32,708 nt of DNA from JANXQE01 sp035651635 (GCA_035651635.1 DASRFK010000099.1:1-32708), one strand, 5' to 3'. Counted from the first letter of the stretch, positions 8,323 to 16,168 are shown. Numbers and translations are program-made. The notes: a model not told the origin generated them from the sequence alone.

Positions 8323-8422
8323 AAAGGGTTCGTGTAGCAGTAGGAATGTGAGTCTGATGAGGTGCCAGCCGAGGTGGAGGCCGCCCAGAAATTGAATTCG
8401 CCCTCGCGATGTCATGATGGAG

Positions 8423-9181
8423 TTACTCCGGAGGCCGGCCCGGCTTGGAGTGATCGGGCCCTGAGTAGGCCGATATTTTATAGCGCGGAGGGGGCAAGGA
8501 GCGGATGTAGCGCAACAACGATTGAGTCTCGATCACGACCGCTTTGGCGGCGCTGCCGGGAAGCAGATAGCGCGCGACGTAGATCTGCGTGAGGCCGTAC
8601 GCCCCGAACGGCCGCGAGAGCTCGCACATCGTGCCGTGGGTCAGGCTCGTGTACGGGCATGCTTCACCGGCGGGGGGAATCCGCAGCACCGGGGGCAGCG
8701 TGATTTGCGGGGCAGGGATTGGCGGCGTCGGAATGCCGGACTTCCGAAAACATTCATTGAGCCAATCGATGAGGTCCGCGTGTTCGACCAGGACAATGCC
8801 GCGCGTCGCACTGGTCCTGCGCAGGACATAAGCGCGCACGGGTGCGGAGCCATTGTTCCAACGCCCCGGCGAAATCAACCGCTGCAGTTTCCAGTACGTT
8901 AAGGTCGGCACCAGCCACGGCTCGCCGCTGTCACAATCCGGCAGGCGCAGGAACACGCGCCGAGGGGGTTCGCCGGAAGCGGCCGTCGAAGCATTTGTTT
9001 CCGGCGGCGGGTTTCGCACCGAGAAACTGGCCGTTACTGGATGGGGCGCATTCTCTGCCGCCTTATGGGGAGATTCGGGGGGCAATTCTCCGGGCGTCCC
9101 ATTCGGAGACCATGAAGCCTGGGGAAGGAAAAAATGGGAGCAGCCGAAGCTCTCCGCTACGTCGCCTACACAGCTTGTCAT
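8423..9181 (-). CDS. Putative HTH/excisionase-like DNA-binding protein
   Basis: The 252-residue protein has a Pro-rich disordered N-terminus (about 1-75). Two regions look like paired small DNA-binding domains. The first is around residues 90-145 (YWKLQRLISPGRWNN, then VRAYVLRRTSATRGIVLV and ADLIDWLNECF); the second around 170-235 (PYTSLTHGTMCELSRPF, then IYVARYLLPGSAAKAVVI and TQSLLRYIRSLPP). Each has a helix, a wing-like strand pair with Arg residues and a closing helix 'LL-x-x-I/L', the arrangement of MerR/excisionase winged helices. It lies upstream of the integrase on the same strand, where recombination directionality factors often sit. The start has no obvious Shine-Dalgarno sequence. 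Function is inferred from fold pattern and position. Confidence 0.6.
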   Translation of the reverse strand: MTSCVGDVAESFGCSHFFLPQASWSPNGTPGELPPESPHKAAENAPHPVTASFSVRNPPPETNASTAASGEPPRRVFLRLPDCDSGEPWLVPTLTYWKLQRLISPGRWNNGSAPVRAYVLRRTSATRGIVLVEHADLIDWLNECFRKSGIPTPPIPAPQITLPPVLRIPPAGEACPYTSLTHGTMCELSRPFGAYGLTQIYVARYLLPGSAAKAVVIETQSLLRYIRSLPPPRYKISAYSGPDHSKPGRPPE

Positions 9182-9427
9182 AACCGGTCGATGCAGTTCT
9201 CATTTCGGAAGCGTGCGGGTCGCAAGCCAACCTCGCGACAAGGTTGGCGGCACTGTTCCGCAAAGACTGGTTATGCGTCCTGGTCGCTGCGCTTTTCTGC
9301 GCCCGCTGCCGTGACGCCGGAATTGCAGCTCATCGCTCATGCTGCTCACCGGGGGCTTATCCAGTCACCGCCGTTCGGCTCTGGCGCCCCCCGCCGGGCG
9401 CTCTCCACCGAGGAGATTACCCAACAA

Positions 9428-9456
9428 GTAAACACATGAGTACACATGTTTACATG
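9428..9456. repeat. Inverted repeat and triple ACATG boxes
   Basis: GTAAACA at 9428-9434 is mirrored by TGTTTAC at 9447-9453 with a 12-base spacer. ACATG occurs at 9434-9438, 9444-9448 and 9452-9456, spaced 10 and 8 bases, so roughly one helical turn apart. It lies about 250 bases before the start of the HTH/excisionase-like gene. A protein binding site or recombinase core are both possible. Confidence 0.4.
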
Positions 9457-9808
9457 AATTGTCAATATCTATGTTTGGTGTTACACGCAATTGGCAATCA
9501 TCAGGGGTACTCTCTCGAACCGCCGGCTCCTCTCCCTCTGCTCCCTCAGGGGGGCGCGCGCTCGGTCGGCGCCAACCACCGCTGACCAAGGTTTGCCATT
9601 GCAGGCGCCTATGCGTCAGCAAGCTTTCCCATAGAAAACGGGGCGCGGATTTGCGACAACGGAGGAGCAGGGCAGTCGAGTGATCGACTCCAGAAAGTCC
9701 CAGCGAACGTGTCGACGCACTCAGGGAAACCTATTTGACGCGGACCAGATCGGCTGCAGAGCACTTGATCGGACGCGCACGATTCTGGAAGCTTGGGCGG
9801 GCTTGATG

Positions 9809-10070
9809 TTGGACGTGTTTATTGAGGGGCCCTGCCGGAAAGGGGGACCGACCGAACGAAGACGTTCCTCCGCGTGCTCACAGTATAATGTCTCTAGAGC
9901 GATCCTTGATTGAGCGAAGGATTTCAGCTCGTTGTACTCGATTGCGGTTGGACGTGTTTATTGAGGGGCTGTGCCGGAATGAAGGCGTTCCTCCACGTGC
10001 TCACCGGATGAAGTCTCTAGAGCGTACCTAGTTGAGCAAAGAATTTGAGCTCAGCGTACTCGATTTTGCG
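9809..10070. repeat. Imperfect tandem direct repeat, two copies
   Basis: Copy 1 is 9809-9947 and copy 2 is 9948-10070. Both open with TTGGACGTGTTTATTGAGGG, then share TGCCGGAA, GCGTTCCTCC or its near match, CGTGCTCAC, GTCTCTAGAGCG, TTGAGC and GTACTCGATT in the same order. Copy 2 is shorter by small deletions. CTCTAGAG inside each copy is a palindrome. No open frame is conserved between the copies, so this looks like a DNA-level element. Confidence 0.7.
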
Positions 10071-10096
10071 CGTTTTGGAACAATCCTGGGAACCCC

Positions 10097-10132
10097 TTGT
10101 ACGGAACTTTAATCGATCCCTGCTTCGTACAA
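10097..10132. promoter_or_regulatory. Inverted repeat upstream of HTH gene
   Basis: TTGTACG (10097-10103) and CGTACAA (10126-10132) form a perfect 7+7 inverted repeat with a 22-base spacer, so centre-to-centre the half-sites are 29 bases apart, close to three helical turns. It ends 40 bases before the ATG of the winged-helix gene, a fitting place for autoregulation. Confidence 0.4.
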
Positions 10133-10172
10133 ACCCTTGATATATGATGCCGATGGACCCAATATTTCGACG

Positions 10173-10490
10173 ATGTCACGGTTGCACCGTCATGAACTTC
10201 AGGCGGCTTTCGATAGGATTAAAACGGCAGTGGATGATCTTGGCCGGCTAATCGAATCGCCTGCCAAAAAACGCAATGTTCACCGGCTAGTCCCTGCTGG
10301 CCGAGAACTGTGCCGTGAGATCTTGAAGGCCCAACCAGGTCTGAATATCTACGAGATTATCGATGAAATGCGTAAGCGGGGATACGTCTTCAGCACTCGG
10401 GATCCCGTCAATTCAGTCCGTCCGATGCTGTACAGGGCTCCTGAGTTTGCGCGTAAGAACGGCAGATTTTCGCTCAAGGCTGAACACTAG
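10173..10490 (+). CDS. Small winged-helix (HARE-HTH-like) protein
   Basis: I choose ATG 10173 (MSRLHRHEL); a TTG at 10137 would add 12 residues. The 105-residue protein has a helical N-terminus (AAFDRIKTAVDDLGRLIES) and a C-terminal winged-helix-like domain: GLNIYEIIDEMRKRGYVFST, then NSVRPMLYRAPEFARKNG and RFSL. This pattern (helix, K-R-G-Y-x-F, P-x-x-S-V-x-x-x-L, G-x-F-x-L) matches the HARE-HTH domain found in RNA polymerase delta and in restriction or defence proteins, where it binds DNA. An inverted repeat lies just upstream and a short terminator directly overlaps its stop. It may regulate itself or genes of the element. Confidence 0.65.
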   Translation: MSRLHRHELQAAFDRIKTAVDDLGRLIESPAKKRNVHRLVPAGRELCREILKAQPGLNIYEIIDEMRKRGYVFSTRDPVNSVRPMLYRAPEFARKNGRFSLKAEH

Positions 10491-10507
10491 AGAGCTGGCT
10501 CTTTTTT
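10489..10507 (+). terminator. Probable rho-independent terminator after HTH gene
   Basis: AGAGAG-CTGG-CTCTTT forms a 6-base stem with a 4-base loop (one G-T pair), running straight into a six-base T run at 10502-10507. It begins in the stop codon of the winged-helix gene. Confidence 0.5.
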
Positions 10508-10550
10508 GTTTTCCTAATATCGTCTGTACAAGGTCGTCCCCTATTGAAAT

Positions 10551-10596
10551 CTTTAGATATAAAATGTTCCGACATCAGAACTTTAGATATCTAAAG
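10551..10596. repeat. 16-bp perfect palindrome with a half-site 30 bp away
   Basis: CTTTAGATATCTAAAG at 10581-10596 is a perfect palindrome. Its left half CTTTAGATAT is repeated exactly at 10551-10560, 30 bases upstream (three helical turns). The pair lies between two convergent genes, where a promoter operator is not expected. It could be a binding site for an element protein or part of a replication or recombination site. Confidence 0.6.
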
Positions 10597-10628
10597 AGCG
10601 CGGATTCGCAGAGATGGCCCCGGCGTGC

Positions 10629-11747
10629 TCAATTGCGGTTCAAGTTTTCCCGGATGCGCTCCTGAATTTTCTCGGTGAAGTTGTAAAAGGAATAAAATGC
10701 GGGCACCCCTTCTGCCCTCCTGCCGTCATTGAACTCGGCAATCAGCCGCTTTGCCGCATCGGGCGATGTCAGCAGCTCATTCAAGTTCCACCACCGGCAG
10801 AAAGTCTGGAAGCGACATCTTTGACGGGTTGTCTGGAGCGTGGTGATTTCCACCGACTCGCTGGAAAGGCAGCGATCCAGGACCCAAACGTGGGCCCCGG
10901 CCATGTTCTGCAGGAACCTCGCCCATCCAGCCAGGCAAGCAGCATACTCGCAAATATTTCGATCATTTGTGGCCAAAGGCGCCCCCAGATTCCAAAGTGC
11001 CTGGCTCGACTGGGGATGGATGCCGAACGTCGCGAGCGCGCTCAGGGCATAGCAGGCCTCGCCCGGAAGTCCGGTGGGCAGATAATCCAGGCTTGGCGAG
11101 AGCGGGTGGGCTAGCGGCAGACAATCCACTTCGACCCCAGGCACATAGTGGGCGAGCACGCTTGCGTAACGAAACGCCTGGGTTCTCCAAAGGCAGGCGA
11201 TTGGTTCAGATATCAGCGCCGCCGAAGCCCAGTATGGTTCGCAATGGCGCTCTGTGGCCTCTGCCGCGGCCAGGTAAGTCCGGGCCTTTTGATGATTCAC
11301 CTTTCCGGTGGCGAGCAATGCGAGGAACCGATCTTCCTGGAGTTCCTTGGTTTCCTCGCGTGCCGCAGGTCCGGCGACCTGTTTTTCCCACGGGCTCTCG
11401 GTTAGAACCTGGTAATTCTCAGAATCGAATGCAAAGCTCTCCGGCTTGCCCGAACTTTCGGCCAAAGCCCTCCAGAGCTCGTCCAACTGTTCGTCACTGG
11501 GCCGAGCTTCCGTCATCAGGCGAATTGGAACCTTGAATCCTGCCTCCAACAGCACGCGCTGAGCTTCTCCCTGGCTTGTCTTAATCGCGCTCCTGCCAAT
11601 TACTACAAGGTGCGGTTCGGTGGCGGCCACCATGGAAACCAGTTCTTCAGCCCCCCGGCAATGGACGAGGATGTTCCTGCCGGCCTGTGGACGGTTCAAA
11701 AGCCTCTGAACAACCTCAGTGTCGCTGTGACAAATCAACATTTTCAT
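10629..11747 (-). CDS. Hypothetical protein with receiver-like N-terminus
   Basis: I start at ATG 11747 (MKMLICHSDTEVV), because sequence further upstream in the open frame overlaps the divergent excisionase gene. The 372-residue product opens with an alpha/beta pattern like a degenerate response-regulator receiver (ILVHCRGAEELVSMVAATEP, then HLVVIGRSAI and VPIRLMTEARP, about residues 1-90). The phosphoacceptor position is not Asp (VVIGRS), so it would be a pseudo-receiver. Residues about 140-372 are mainly helical with many Ala, Trp and Cys (ACLAGWARFLQNMAGAHVW, RFQTFCRWWNLNELL) and are not recognised. It is divergent from the excisionase gene with a 145-base gap. A regulatory or scaffold role in the element is possible but unproven. 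Confidence 0.6.
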   Translation of the reverse strand: MKMLICHSDTEVVQRLLNRPQAGRNILVHCRGAEELVSMVAATEPHLVVIGRSAIKTSQGEAQRVLLEAGFKVPIRLMTEARPSDEQLDELWRALAESSGKPESFAFDSENYQVLTESPWEKQVAGPAAREETKELQEDRFLALLATGKVNHQKARTYLAAAEATERHCEPYWASAALISEPIACLWRTQAFRYASVLAHYVPGVEVDCLPLAHPLSPSLDYLPTGLPGEACYALSALATFGIHPQSSQALWNLGAPLATNDRNICEYAACLAGWARFLQNMAGAHVWVLDRCLSSESVEITTLQTTRQRCRFQTFCRWWNLNELLTSPDAAKRLIAEFNDGRRAEGVPAFYSFYNFTEKIQERIRENLNRN

Positions 11748-11892
11748 GAACCACGTGTTTGGTGGCAATTCGTCCACTGCCTGCGGGCACACCTCCAGGA
11801 AAAGACCGTGACCAAAACAAACGTGGCCCAAGCCATACATAAGTGACGGCCGATGTGTGCTGCTACGAAGCAAAGCACGGCCGTAAACAACT

Positions 11893-12105
11893 ATGAACGA
11901 CGAAACGAAGAACAACTCGGAAGCCGGCGAATGGCTCAACAAAGCGGAAATCGCCGATCACTACAAATGCAGCGAGAGGCACATCAACAAATTGATGGAA
12001 CGTCGTGTGTTGCCGTTTCTCAAGATGGGCCGGTTCGTGCGATTTGACCGCAAGACCTGCGATGAAGCGATGCGCCGGTACGAAACCCGTACCGTGCTGG
12101 TCTAA
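11893..12105 (+). CDS. Excisionase/AlpA-type helix-turn-helix protein
   Basis: The 70-residue protein is a single MerR-like winged helix of the excisionase (helix_turn_helix_17) type: EWLNKAEIADHYKCSERHIN, then KLMERRVLPFLKMGRFVRFD and DEAMRRYE. The helix, 'V-S-x-R-x-I-x-x-L' recognition helix, G-R-x-V-R-F wing and closing helix are all present. Such proteins act as recombination directionality factors or as small transcription factors in integrative elements. It is followed at 94 bases by the exonuclease gene on the same strand and probably opens the 11.9-15.5 kb gene run. Confidence 0.85.
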   Translation: MNDETKNNSEAGEWLNKAEIADHYKCSERHINKLMERRVLPFLKMGRFVRFDRKTCDEAMRRYETRTVLV

Positions 12106-12198
12106 AACGGCAACGCTGAACCTTCTCGGTTGGTAAAACGAATTCAGCAGTAGCACTAGGCAGTTTTGAATCTGAACAGCAGTAAAAGATAAACCTCT

Positions 12199-12966
12199 AT
12201 GAAAACTCTCATTTTCGACATTGAAACTGGTCCTTTGGACGACCTGGAGACGTCCGGCATGATGACCCCATTTGATCCGGCTGGGGTCAAGTGTGGCAAT
12301 TTGAAGGACCCTGAGAAAATTGCGGCCAAACTGGCGGAGGCCGAGGCGGCTCATCGACACGAATTCGTGGAGCGAGCGGCACTGGATCCCCTGACGGGCC
12401 GAGTTCTGGCGATCGGGCTGATGACGCAGGAGGCGCAGTTCTCGGTAATCGCTGATGAGGACGAGGCTAGACTGCTCCAGGATTTCTGGCGTTCATGCCG
12501 CGGTGATAAGGGTCGCCTCAATCGCATGGTCGGTTTTAACAGCCGCAGTTTTGACCTGCCGTTTCTCATTCGACGCTCCTTCAAGCACCGGGTGGACATT
12601 CCATTCGGTGTTCGGCGTGGCCGTTACTGGAGCGACGAGATGATTGATCTCCGGGAGGAATGGCAGTTGGGCGACCGGCAGGCCAGGGGATCCCTGGACG
12701 CCATCGCCCGGCACCTCGGCGTCGGGAAGAAAAATGGGCATGGCGAGGACTTCTCCCGGTTGTGGCGGGAGGATCGTCTTAAGGCCGTCGATTATTTGCG
12801 CACCGACTTGGAGCTAACACTGGGCGTTGCGCAGGCCTTGCGAGTGGTGGAACCGGCGGCGCCTGCCCTGCGGAACGCAAGAATTGATACGCATGCAAGT
12901 CCACATTCGGCACGACTTGCACACGCCGAACTGAGGCAAGAGTGGCCTGGCCATCCTGTCGCCTGA
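12199..12966 (+). CDS. DEDD-family 3'-5' exonuclease
   Basis: The 255-residue protein has the three motifs of DEDDy exonucleases of the RNase H-like fold: Exo I IFDIETGPLD with D7 and E9, Exo II VGFNSRSFDLPFL with D119, and Exo III KAVDYLRTDLELT with Y199 and D203. The region GRVLAIGLMTQEAQF before Exo II is the usual second strand pair. Closest in style to the small PolB-like exonucleases used in plasmid and phage DNA metabolism. It is expected to hydrolyse DNA or RNA from the 3' end with two metal ions. It sits in a run with excisionase, ssb and a coupling ATPase, so it likely serves element replication or transfer. The last 30 residues are unconserved in appearance. Confidence 0.85.
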   Translation: MKTLIFDIETGPLDDLETSGMMTPFDPAGVKCGNLKDPEKIAAKLAEAEAAHRHEFVERAALDPLTGRVLAIGLMTQEAQFSVIADEDEARLLQDFWRSCRGDKGRLNRMVGFNSRSFDLPFLIRRSFKHRVDIPFGVRRGRYWSDEMIDLREEWQLGDRQARGSLDAIARHLGVGKKNGHGEDFSRLWREDRLKAVDYLRTDLELTLGVAQALRVVEPAAPALRNARIDTHASPHSARLAHAELRQEWPGHPVA

Positions 12967-13023
12967 TTGACCCATTGAACAGCCACGGAGCATCCCACAC
13001 CGCTTATGAGCTATTCCCCAATG

Positions 13024-13212
13024 AACGAAACTATGAACATCACAATCAGCCCCCCATCCATAGTGACAAAACAGATGGCTGCTCAGCCGCCATTGGAGTT
13101 GCCAAAACGACTGCACCCGAAACAACGCCACTTCCAGTGCTGCTTTCCATTCCCGAGGAGCGAGCTGAGGTCACGGGCGATTTGCCGCGGAACAATTCCC
13201 CAGCGGCGATGA
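13024..13212 (+). CDS. Short uncertain ORF before ssb
   Basis: An open frame of 62 codons begins at ATG 13024 (MNETMNITISPPSIV...) and ends in an Arg-rich tail. An overlapping frame in the same stretch ends with the ATGA overlap at the ssb start (13250-13253). The N-terminus looks protein-like and the tail does not, so the true gene may run from the first frame into the second through a frameshift. I recognise no family. Confidence 0.3.
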   Translation, partial: NETMNITISPPSIVTKQMAAQPPLELPKRLHPKQRHFQCCFPFPRSELRSRAICRGTIPQRR

Positions 13213-13249
13213 TCGGAGGGCGAAAAAGCAAACAACACCGGCAAAGTCT

Positions 13250-13653
13250 ATGAGCGATATCAATCAGGTCACAATCATCGGACGCCTCATTCGCGATCCT
13301 GAAGTGCGATTTGCGCCCGCACGTACTCCGTTTGCAGCGTTCTCTCTGGCCAGTAACCATGCGTACCAAGACAGAAACGGCCGGTGGAAAGATGAAGTGG
13401 CGTTTGTGCCGTGTGTGGCGTTTGGAGACAAGGCGCCCAGGCCTTGGCGCAGAAACACAAAGGCGAGCCCGTGCTGGCTTCCGGTCGTCTGAAAACCGAA
13501 ACCTGGAACAAAGACGGCGTGAGCCACACTCGCTTGGTGCTGATGGTGCAAACGGTGCAACTGATCCAGCCCGGCATAAAGGCAGCCGGCGAGGTGGAAA
13601 GCTCAGAACCTAAAATCGAATCGGAGCAGGCACAAAACGTGGTTCCGTTCTAA
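13250..13653 (+). pseudogene. ssb: Single-stranded DNA-binding protein gene, frameshifted
   Basis: The first frame gives a clear SSB OB-fold start (INQVTIIGRLIRDPEVRFA, FAAFSLASNHAY, VAFVPCVAFGDKA) and then runs into unrelated sequence and stops at 13492. The rest of the protein continues in the neighbouring frame (QALAQKHKGEPVLASGRLKT, then WNKDGVSHTRLVLMVQTVQL) to an acidic tail ending VVPF at 13653, much like the acidic tip of bacterial SSBs. The switch falls at 13433-13440, where one missing base after GCG would restore A-x-QALAQ. Restored length is about 134 residues, normal for plasmid SSBs. It is either a real inactivating deletion, a sequencing error, or less likely programmed frameshifting. 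Its role would be protecting single-stranded DNA during element replication or transfer. Confidence 0.85.
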
Positions 13654-13670
13654 TAAATGCAGGATCCCCT

Positions 13671-15542
13671 ATGATTACCCTGAGATGTTATGAGCCTGCC
13701 GGGCGAGTACTGGAATTGACCCCTGGCGATCTCACCCGGCATGTAATCGCTTTCGGAGCGACAGGGAGCGGCAAAACGACTGCCCTCATTAACCCTGTGC
13801 TCAGGCAGTTGCTGGCTTGGCGGGCGCGGGAACGCGATCTGCGCCCCGGGCTCCTGGTTCTTGATCCCAAAGGAGACGACTCGGCTGAAAAAGTCCAGGC
13901 GTTCGCCCGTGAGGCCGGCCGAGAATCCGATGTGGTTCTGCTCTCGCCAGGCAGCAACTCATGGTTGGATCCCCTGCAAGGATTCGATCGTCTGGACCAG
14001 GTCGAGATGTATGCGCGCCGATTGCTCTTGGGCACTCGCGACCTGGGGCGAGAGAACGCTTACTGGACGGAAACCCGGGACGGCCTGGTGCAGACAGCCC
14101 TGGTACTGTTGCTGGCGAATGGCCGGCCAGTCCGTACGGACGAGGCGATTTCCTTCATGCAGGCCTGGTGGTTCTCGGCCGACCGCACCGCAGTGGAGCC
14201 AAAGCTCGATTTTGTGAAAAACGTTCTGGCCTCAGGCGAGCTTGGTCCGATGTCGCAACGCCGACTCGAACTGGCATTGGCCGAGGCCAAGCACTGGGCC
14301 AAGCTGGATCAAAGGACGAAGGAACTTCATCGGAGCACGCTCCAAAATGCATTGCGGCCGTTACTGTCCTCCGCCGCGCAAGGCTTTTTCGCCCCCAAGG
14401 CCGATGAGTTTCGGGCTCAAAGCGTGCTTGAGGGCAAAGTGATGGTGGTGTCCCTGGACGCCATTTCCCATCCTGAGCTGGCAAGGCTCATCTTTCGAAT
14501 CGTGAGGCAGGACTTTTATGCGGCTGTCCAGTCCCGAAAAGTCGCCAATCCGGAGAAAGCCAGGTTATGCGGAGTCATCGCTGATGAATTGGCATTATCC
14601 GTCATGCCGGAGGACGTTCGGTCTCTTTCTGTCATTCGGGCAAAAGGCGGATTTGTTGTTGCCGCCACCCAATCGCTCAATGGCCTGGACACTGTGTTGG
14701 GCTGGCGCGAACGGGAAGCATTGATGGCGAATTTCAACACAGTCTTCTTTTTTGCAGCCAGGGAAAGCTCGTTGGACGAATATGCGATGCTCGCGCTTGG
14801 GAACAGGGAATTGCGCCAGCGCCGACGGACTTTTGATGAACCCGGCGACCTGATGGTGGGAGGCCACACAGACTCCGGTATTCGGGAGCCCATCTGTGCC
14901 CCAGGAACTCTTGCCCGCTTGAAGCCGCATCAGGTGCTGGTAAAGCAGGCCGATGGCACATGTACCGAGTGGCCAGTCTGGCTTCAGCCGCACTTTTTTA
15001 ATGGCCATCCGGCAACGACCTCACATGGACCTGATGATTTGGCTCAGGCAGTGGCCAAGCTCCTGCAGAAAACCCCTGACGCACGCCCAGACCCGAATGT
15101 GCCCGGCTTCCTCATTCACATGCATCGACGCCGACGCCCTTTATTGACTACAGCCACTGTCGTGGCAGCGGTTTGGCCGTTGTGCATTCCCTGCACATCA
15201 AGGAACGATCTGTTGTCAAGGTTCGATCGGAACATCTCCGGTCTGGAAACGTTACCGTCTTGCTGGCTGGCCGGACTCCACCATTGGTTTCTGCGAAACC
15301 CTTCGCTAGCGAAAACGGTTATGGGCGTGGGGATTAAGGCCGGCGTGTTGTGGCCACGGCTGGACGCAACTTCGACAATGTGGGGGGAAGCTGCAGTGAT
15401 GATTCCCCAGAGTATTAACCTGTTTATTTACCCGTCGCTCTGGCGACCGGTCCTGATGAGGCACAAGGCCGTGCTGAGGGCGGAGAGACCGGATCTGGCA
15501 GCGGAACTTGGAACCCGTGGAGAATTGGAGTTGGTGGAGTAA
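13671..15542 (+). CDS. Coupling-type P-loop ATPase (TraD/VirD4-like)
   Basis: The 623-residue protein has Walker A FGATGSGKTTALIN (residues 28-41), a LVLDPKGDD block at 63-70 typical of VirD4/TraD proteins, a Walker B-like ARLCGVIADELALS around residue 300, and the downstream motif VAATQSLNGLD of the TraM-recognition/TraG C-terminal domain. These ATPases bring DNA to a type IV secretion channel during conjugation. Classical members have N-terminal membrane helices; here the ATPase domain begins at residue 1 and hydrophobic stretches occur only near the C-terminus (LLTTATVVAAVWPLCIPC and around AVMIPQSINLFIYPSLW). No relaxase or channel genes are in the window, so transfer machinery, if present, lies elsewhere. 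It follows ssb by 17 bases. Confidence 0.85.
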   Translation: MITLRCYEPAGRVLELTPGDLTRHVIAFGATGSGKTTALINPVLRQLLAWRARERDLRPGLLVLDPKGDDSAEKVQAFAREAGRESDVVLLSPGSNSWLDPLQGFDRLDQVEMYARRLLLGTRDLGRENAYWTETRDGLVQTALVLLLANGRPVRTDEAISFMQAWWFSADRTAVEPKLDFVKNVLASGELGPMSQRRLELALAEAKHWAKLDQRTKELHRSTLQNALRPLLSSAAQGFFAPKADEFRAQSVLEGKVMVVSLDAISHPELARLIFRIVRQDFYAAVQSRKVANPEKARLCGVIADELALSVMPEDVRSLSVIRAKGGFVVAATQSLNGLDTVLGWREREALMANFNTVFFFAARESSLDEYAMLALGNRELRQRRRTFDEPGDLMVGGHTDSGIREPICAPGTLARLKPHQVLVKQADGTCTEWPVWLQPHFFNGHPATTSHGPDDLAQAVAKLLQKTPDARPDPNVPGFLIHMHRRRRPLLTTATVVAAVWPLCIPCTSRNDLLSRFDRNISGLETLPSCWLAGLHHWFLRNPSLAKTVMGVGIKAGVLWPRLDATSTMWGEAAVMIPQSINLFIYPSLWRPVLMRHKAVLRAERPDLAAELGTRGELELVE

Positions 15543-15549
15543 GAAACGG

Positions 15550-15569
15550 GCGCCGTCCTTGGTCGGCGC
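15550..15569 (+). terminator. Possible terminator after coupling ATPase
   Basis: GCGCCG (15550-15555) and CGGCGC (15564-15569) form a perfect 6-base GC stem with an 8-base loop, 7 bases after the ATPase stop and between convergent genes. There is no strong T run (GTTTCTTCCC follows), so efficiency is uncertain. Confidence 0.4.
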
Positions 15570-15595
15570 TTGAGCTGTTTCTTCCCGGGCCCCTC

Positions 15596-16168
15596 TTAGC
15601 GGAGGCCCCCCAACTCCCGCAGTACGTCCTGGGCGAGTTTCCTCACCTCGCCCACGTATTTGCGGTGCCCGCGCGCCGGGATGCGATCGCTCTCCGCGAA
15701 TACCGGTTCCCAGGCATCGATCGTACGCAACAGCCGCCGTGGTGCCCGCGCTCGTAGACGCGGAAACATTTGCTGTCCCAAGTCGCTGACTTGCGCCTGC
15801 TCCGCGGGTGACTGATGGATCGCGTCTGGATCGGCCACGTTGTCGTTGAATGGCTCCGCCCTGAAACCTTGCTTCTGGGTCATCGCGTAAACGAGCGAAG
15901 AGATGGCCCCGCGCATGTAGTTCAGGAATGCTGGTTTGTCAGAGATGTCCACCAAGCGCGGCTTGCGGCCGCCTTGGTCCGTTTCCAACCCTTTCAGAAC
16001 CGCCTGGAACGCCCTTTGGGTCACATCTTCACCGTACGAGGTGGAGATGCCGACTTTAGCGAGGCGACATTCAGCGAATTCCGTAAGGGCGGTGCTGTCG
16101 GCGGCTGTGATTTCACCGAGGCGAATTTCACAGGCTGCCGATATGTCCGGACTTATCGGAGTGCTCAT
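15596..16168 (-). CDS. Sigma-70-like (region 2) protein of mobile element
   Basis: The 190-residue protein resembles a divergent ECF-type sigma factor. YGEDVTQRAFQAVLKGLETD (about residues 44-63) corresponds to the region 2 helix 'A-E-D-x-x-Q-x-x-F', and DKPAFLNYMRGAISSLVYAM (about 77-96) to the following 'F-x-x-Y-L-x-x-x-x-R' helix. The C-terminal part (PARGHRKYVGEVRKLAQDVL) could be a degraded region 4 recognition helix. Typical ECF factors are of this length. It is divergent from the DUF3800 gene with a 131-base gap, so it may control nearby cargo. Assignment is by pattern only; another helical DNA-binding protein is possible. Confidence 0.5.
   Translation of the reverse strand: MSTPISPDISAACEIRLGEITAADSTALTEFAECRLAKVGISTSYGEDVTQRAFQAVLKGLETDQGGRKPRLVDISDKPAFLNYMRGAISSLVYAMTQKQGFRAEPFNDNVADPDAIHQSPAEQAQVSDLGQQMFPRLRARAPRRLLRTIDAWEPVFAESDRIPARGHRKYVGEVRKLAQDVLRELGGLR

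Larger units (their letters stand above)
9182..10172. other. Non-coding region rich in repeats
   Basis: About 1 kb without a credible gene; short open frames here have no family character. It holds three closely spaced ACATG boxes with an inverted repeat (9428-9456), an imperfect tandem repeat of about 139 bp (9809-10070) and an inverted repeat before the next gene (10097-10132). Such a region next to integrase and HTH genes could contain an attachment site, origin or decayed genes. Confidence 0.6.

Noticed and set aside
9182..10172. CRISPR array
   Set aside because: Only two long degenerate repeats with no short regular repeat-spacer pattern; no cas genes.
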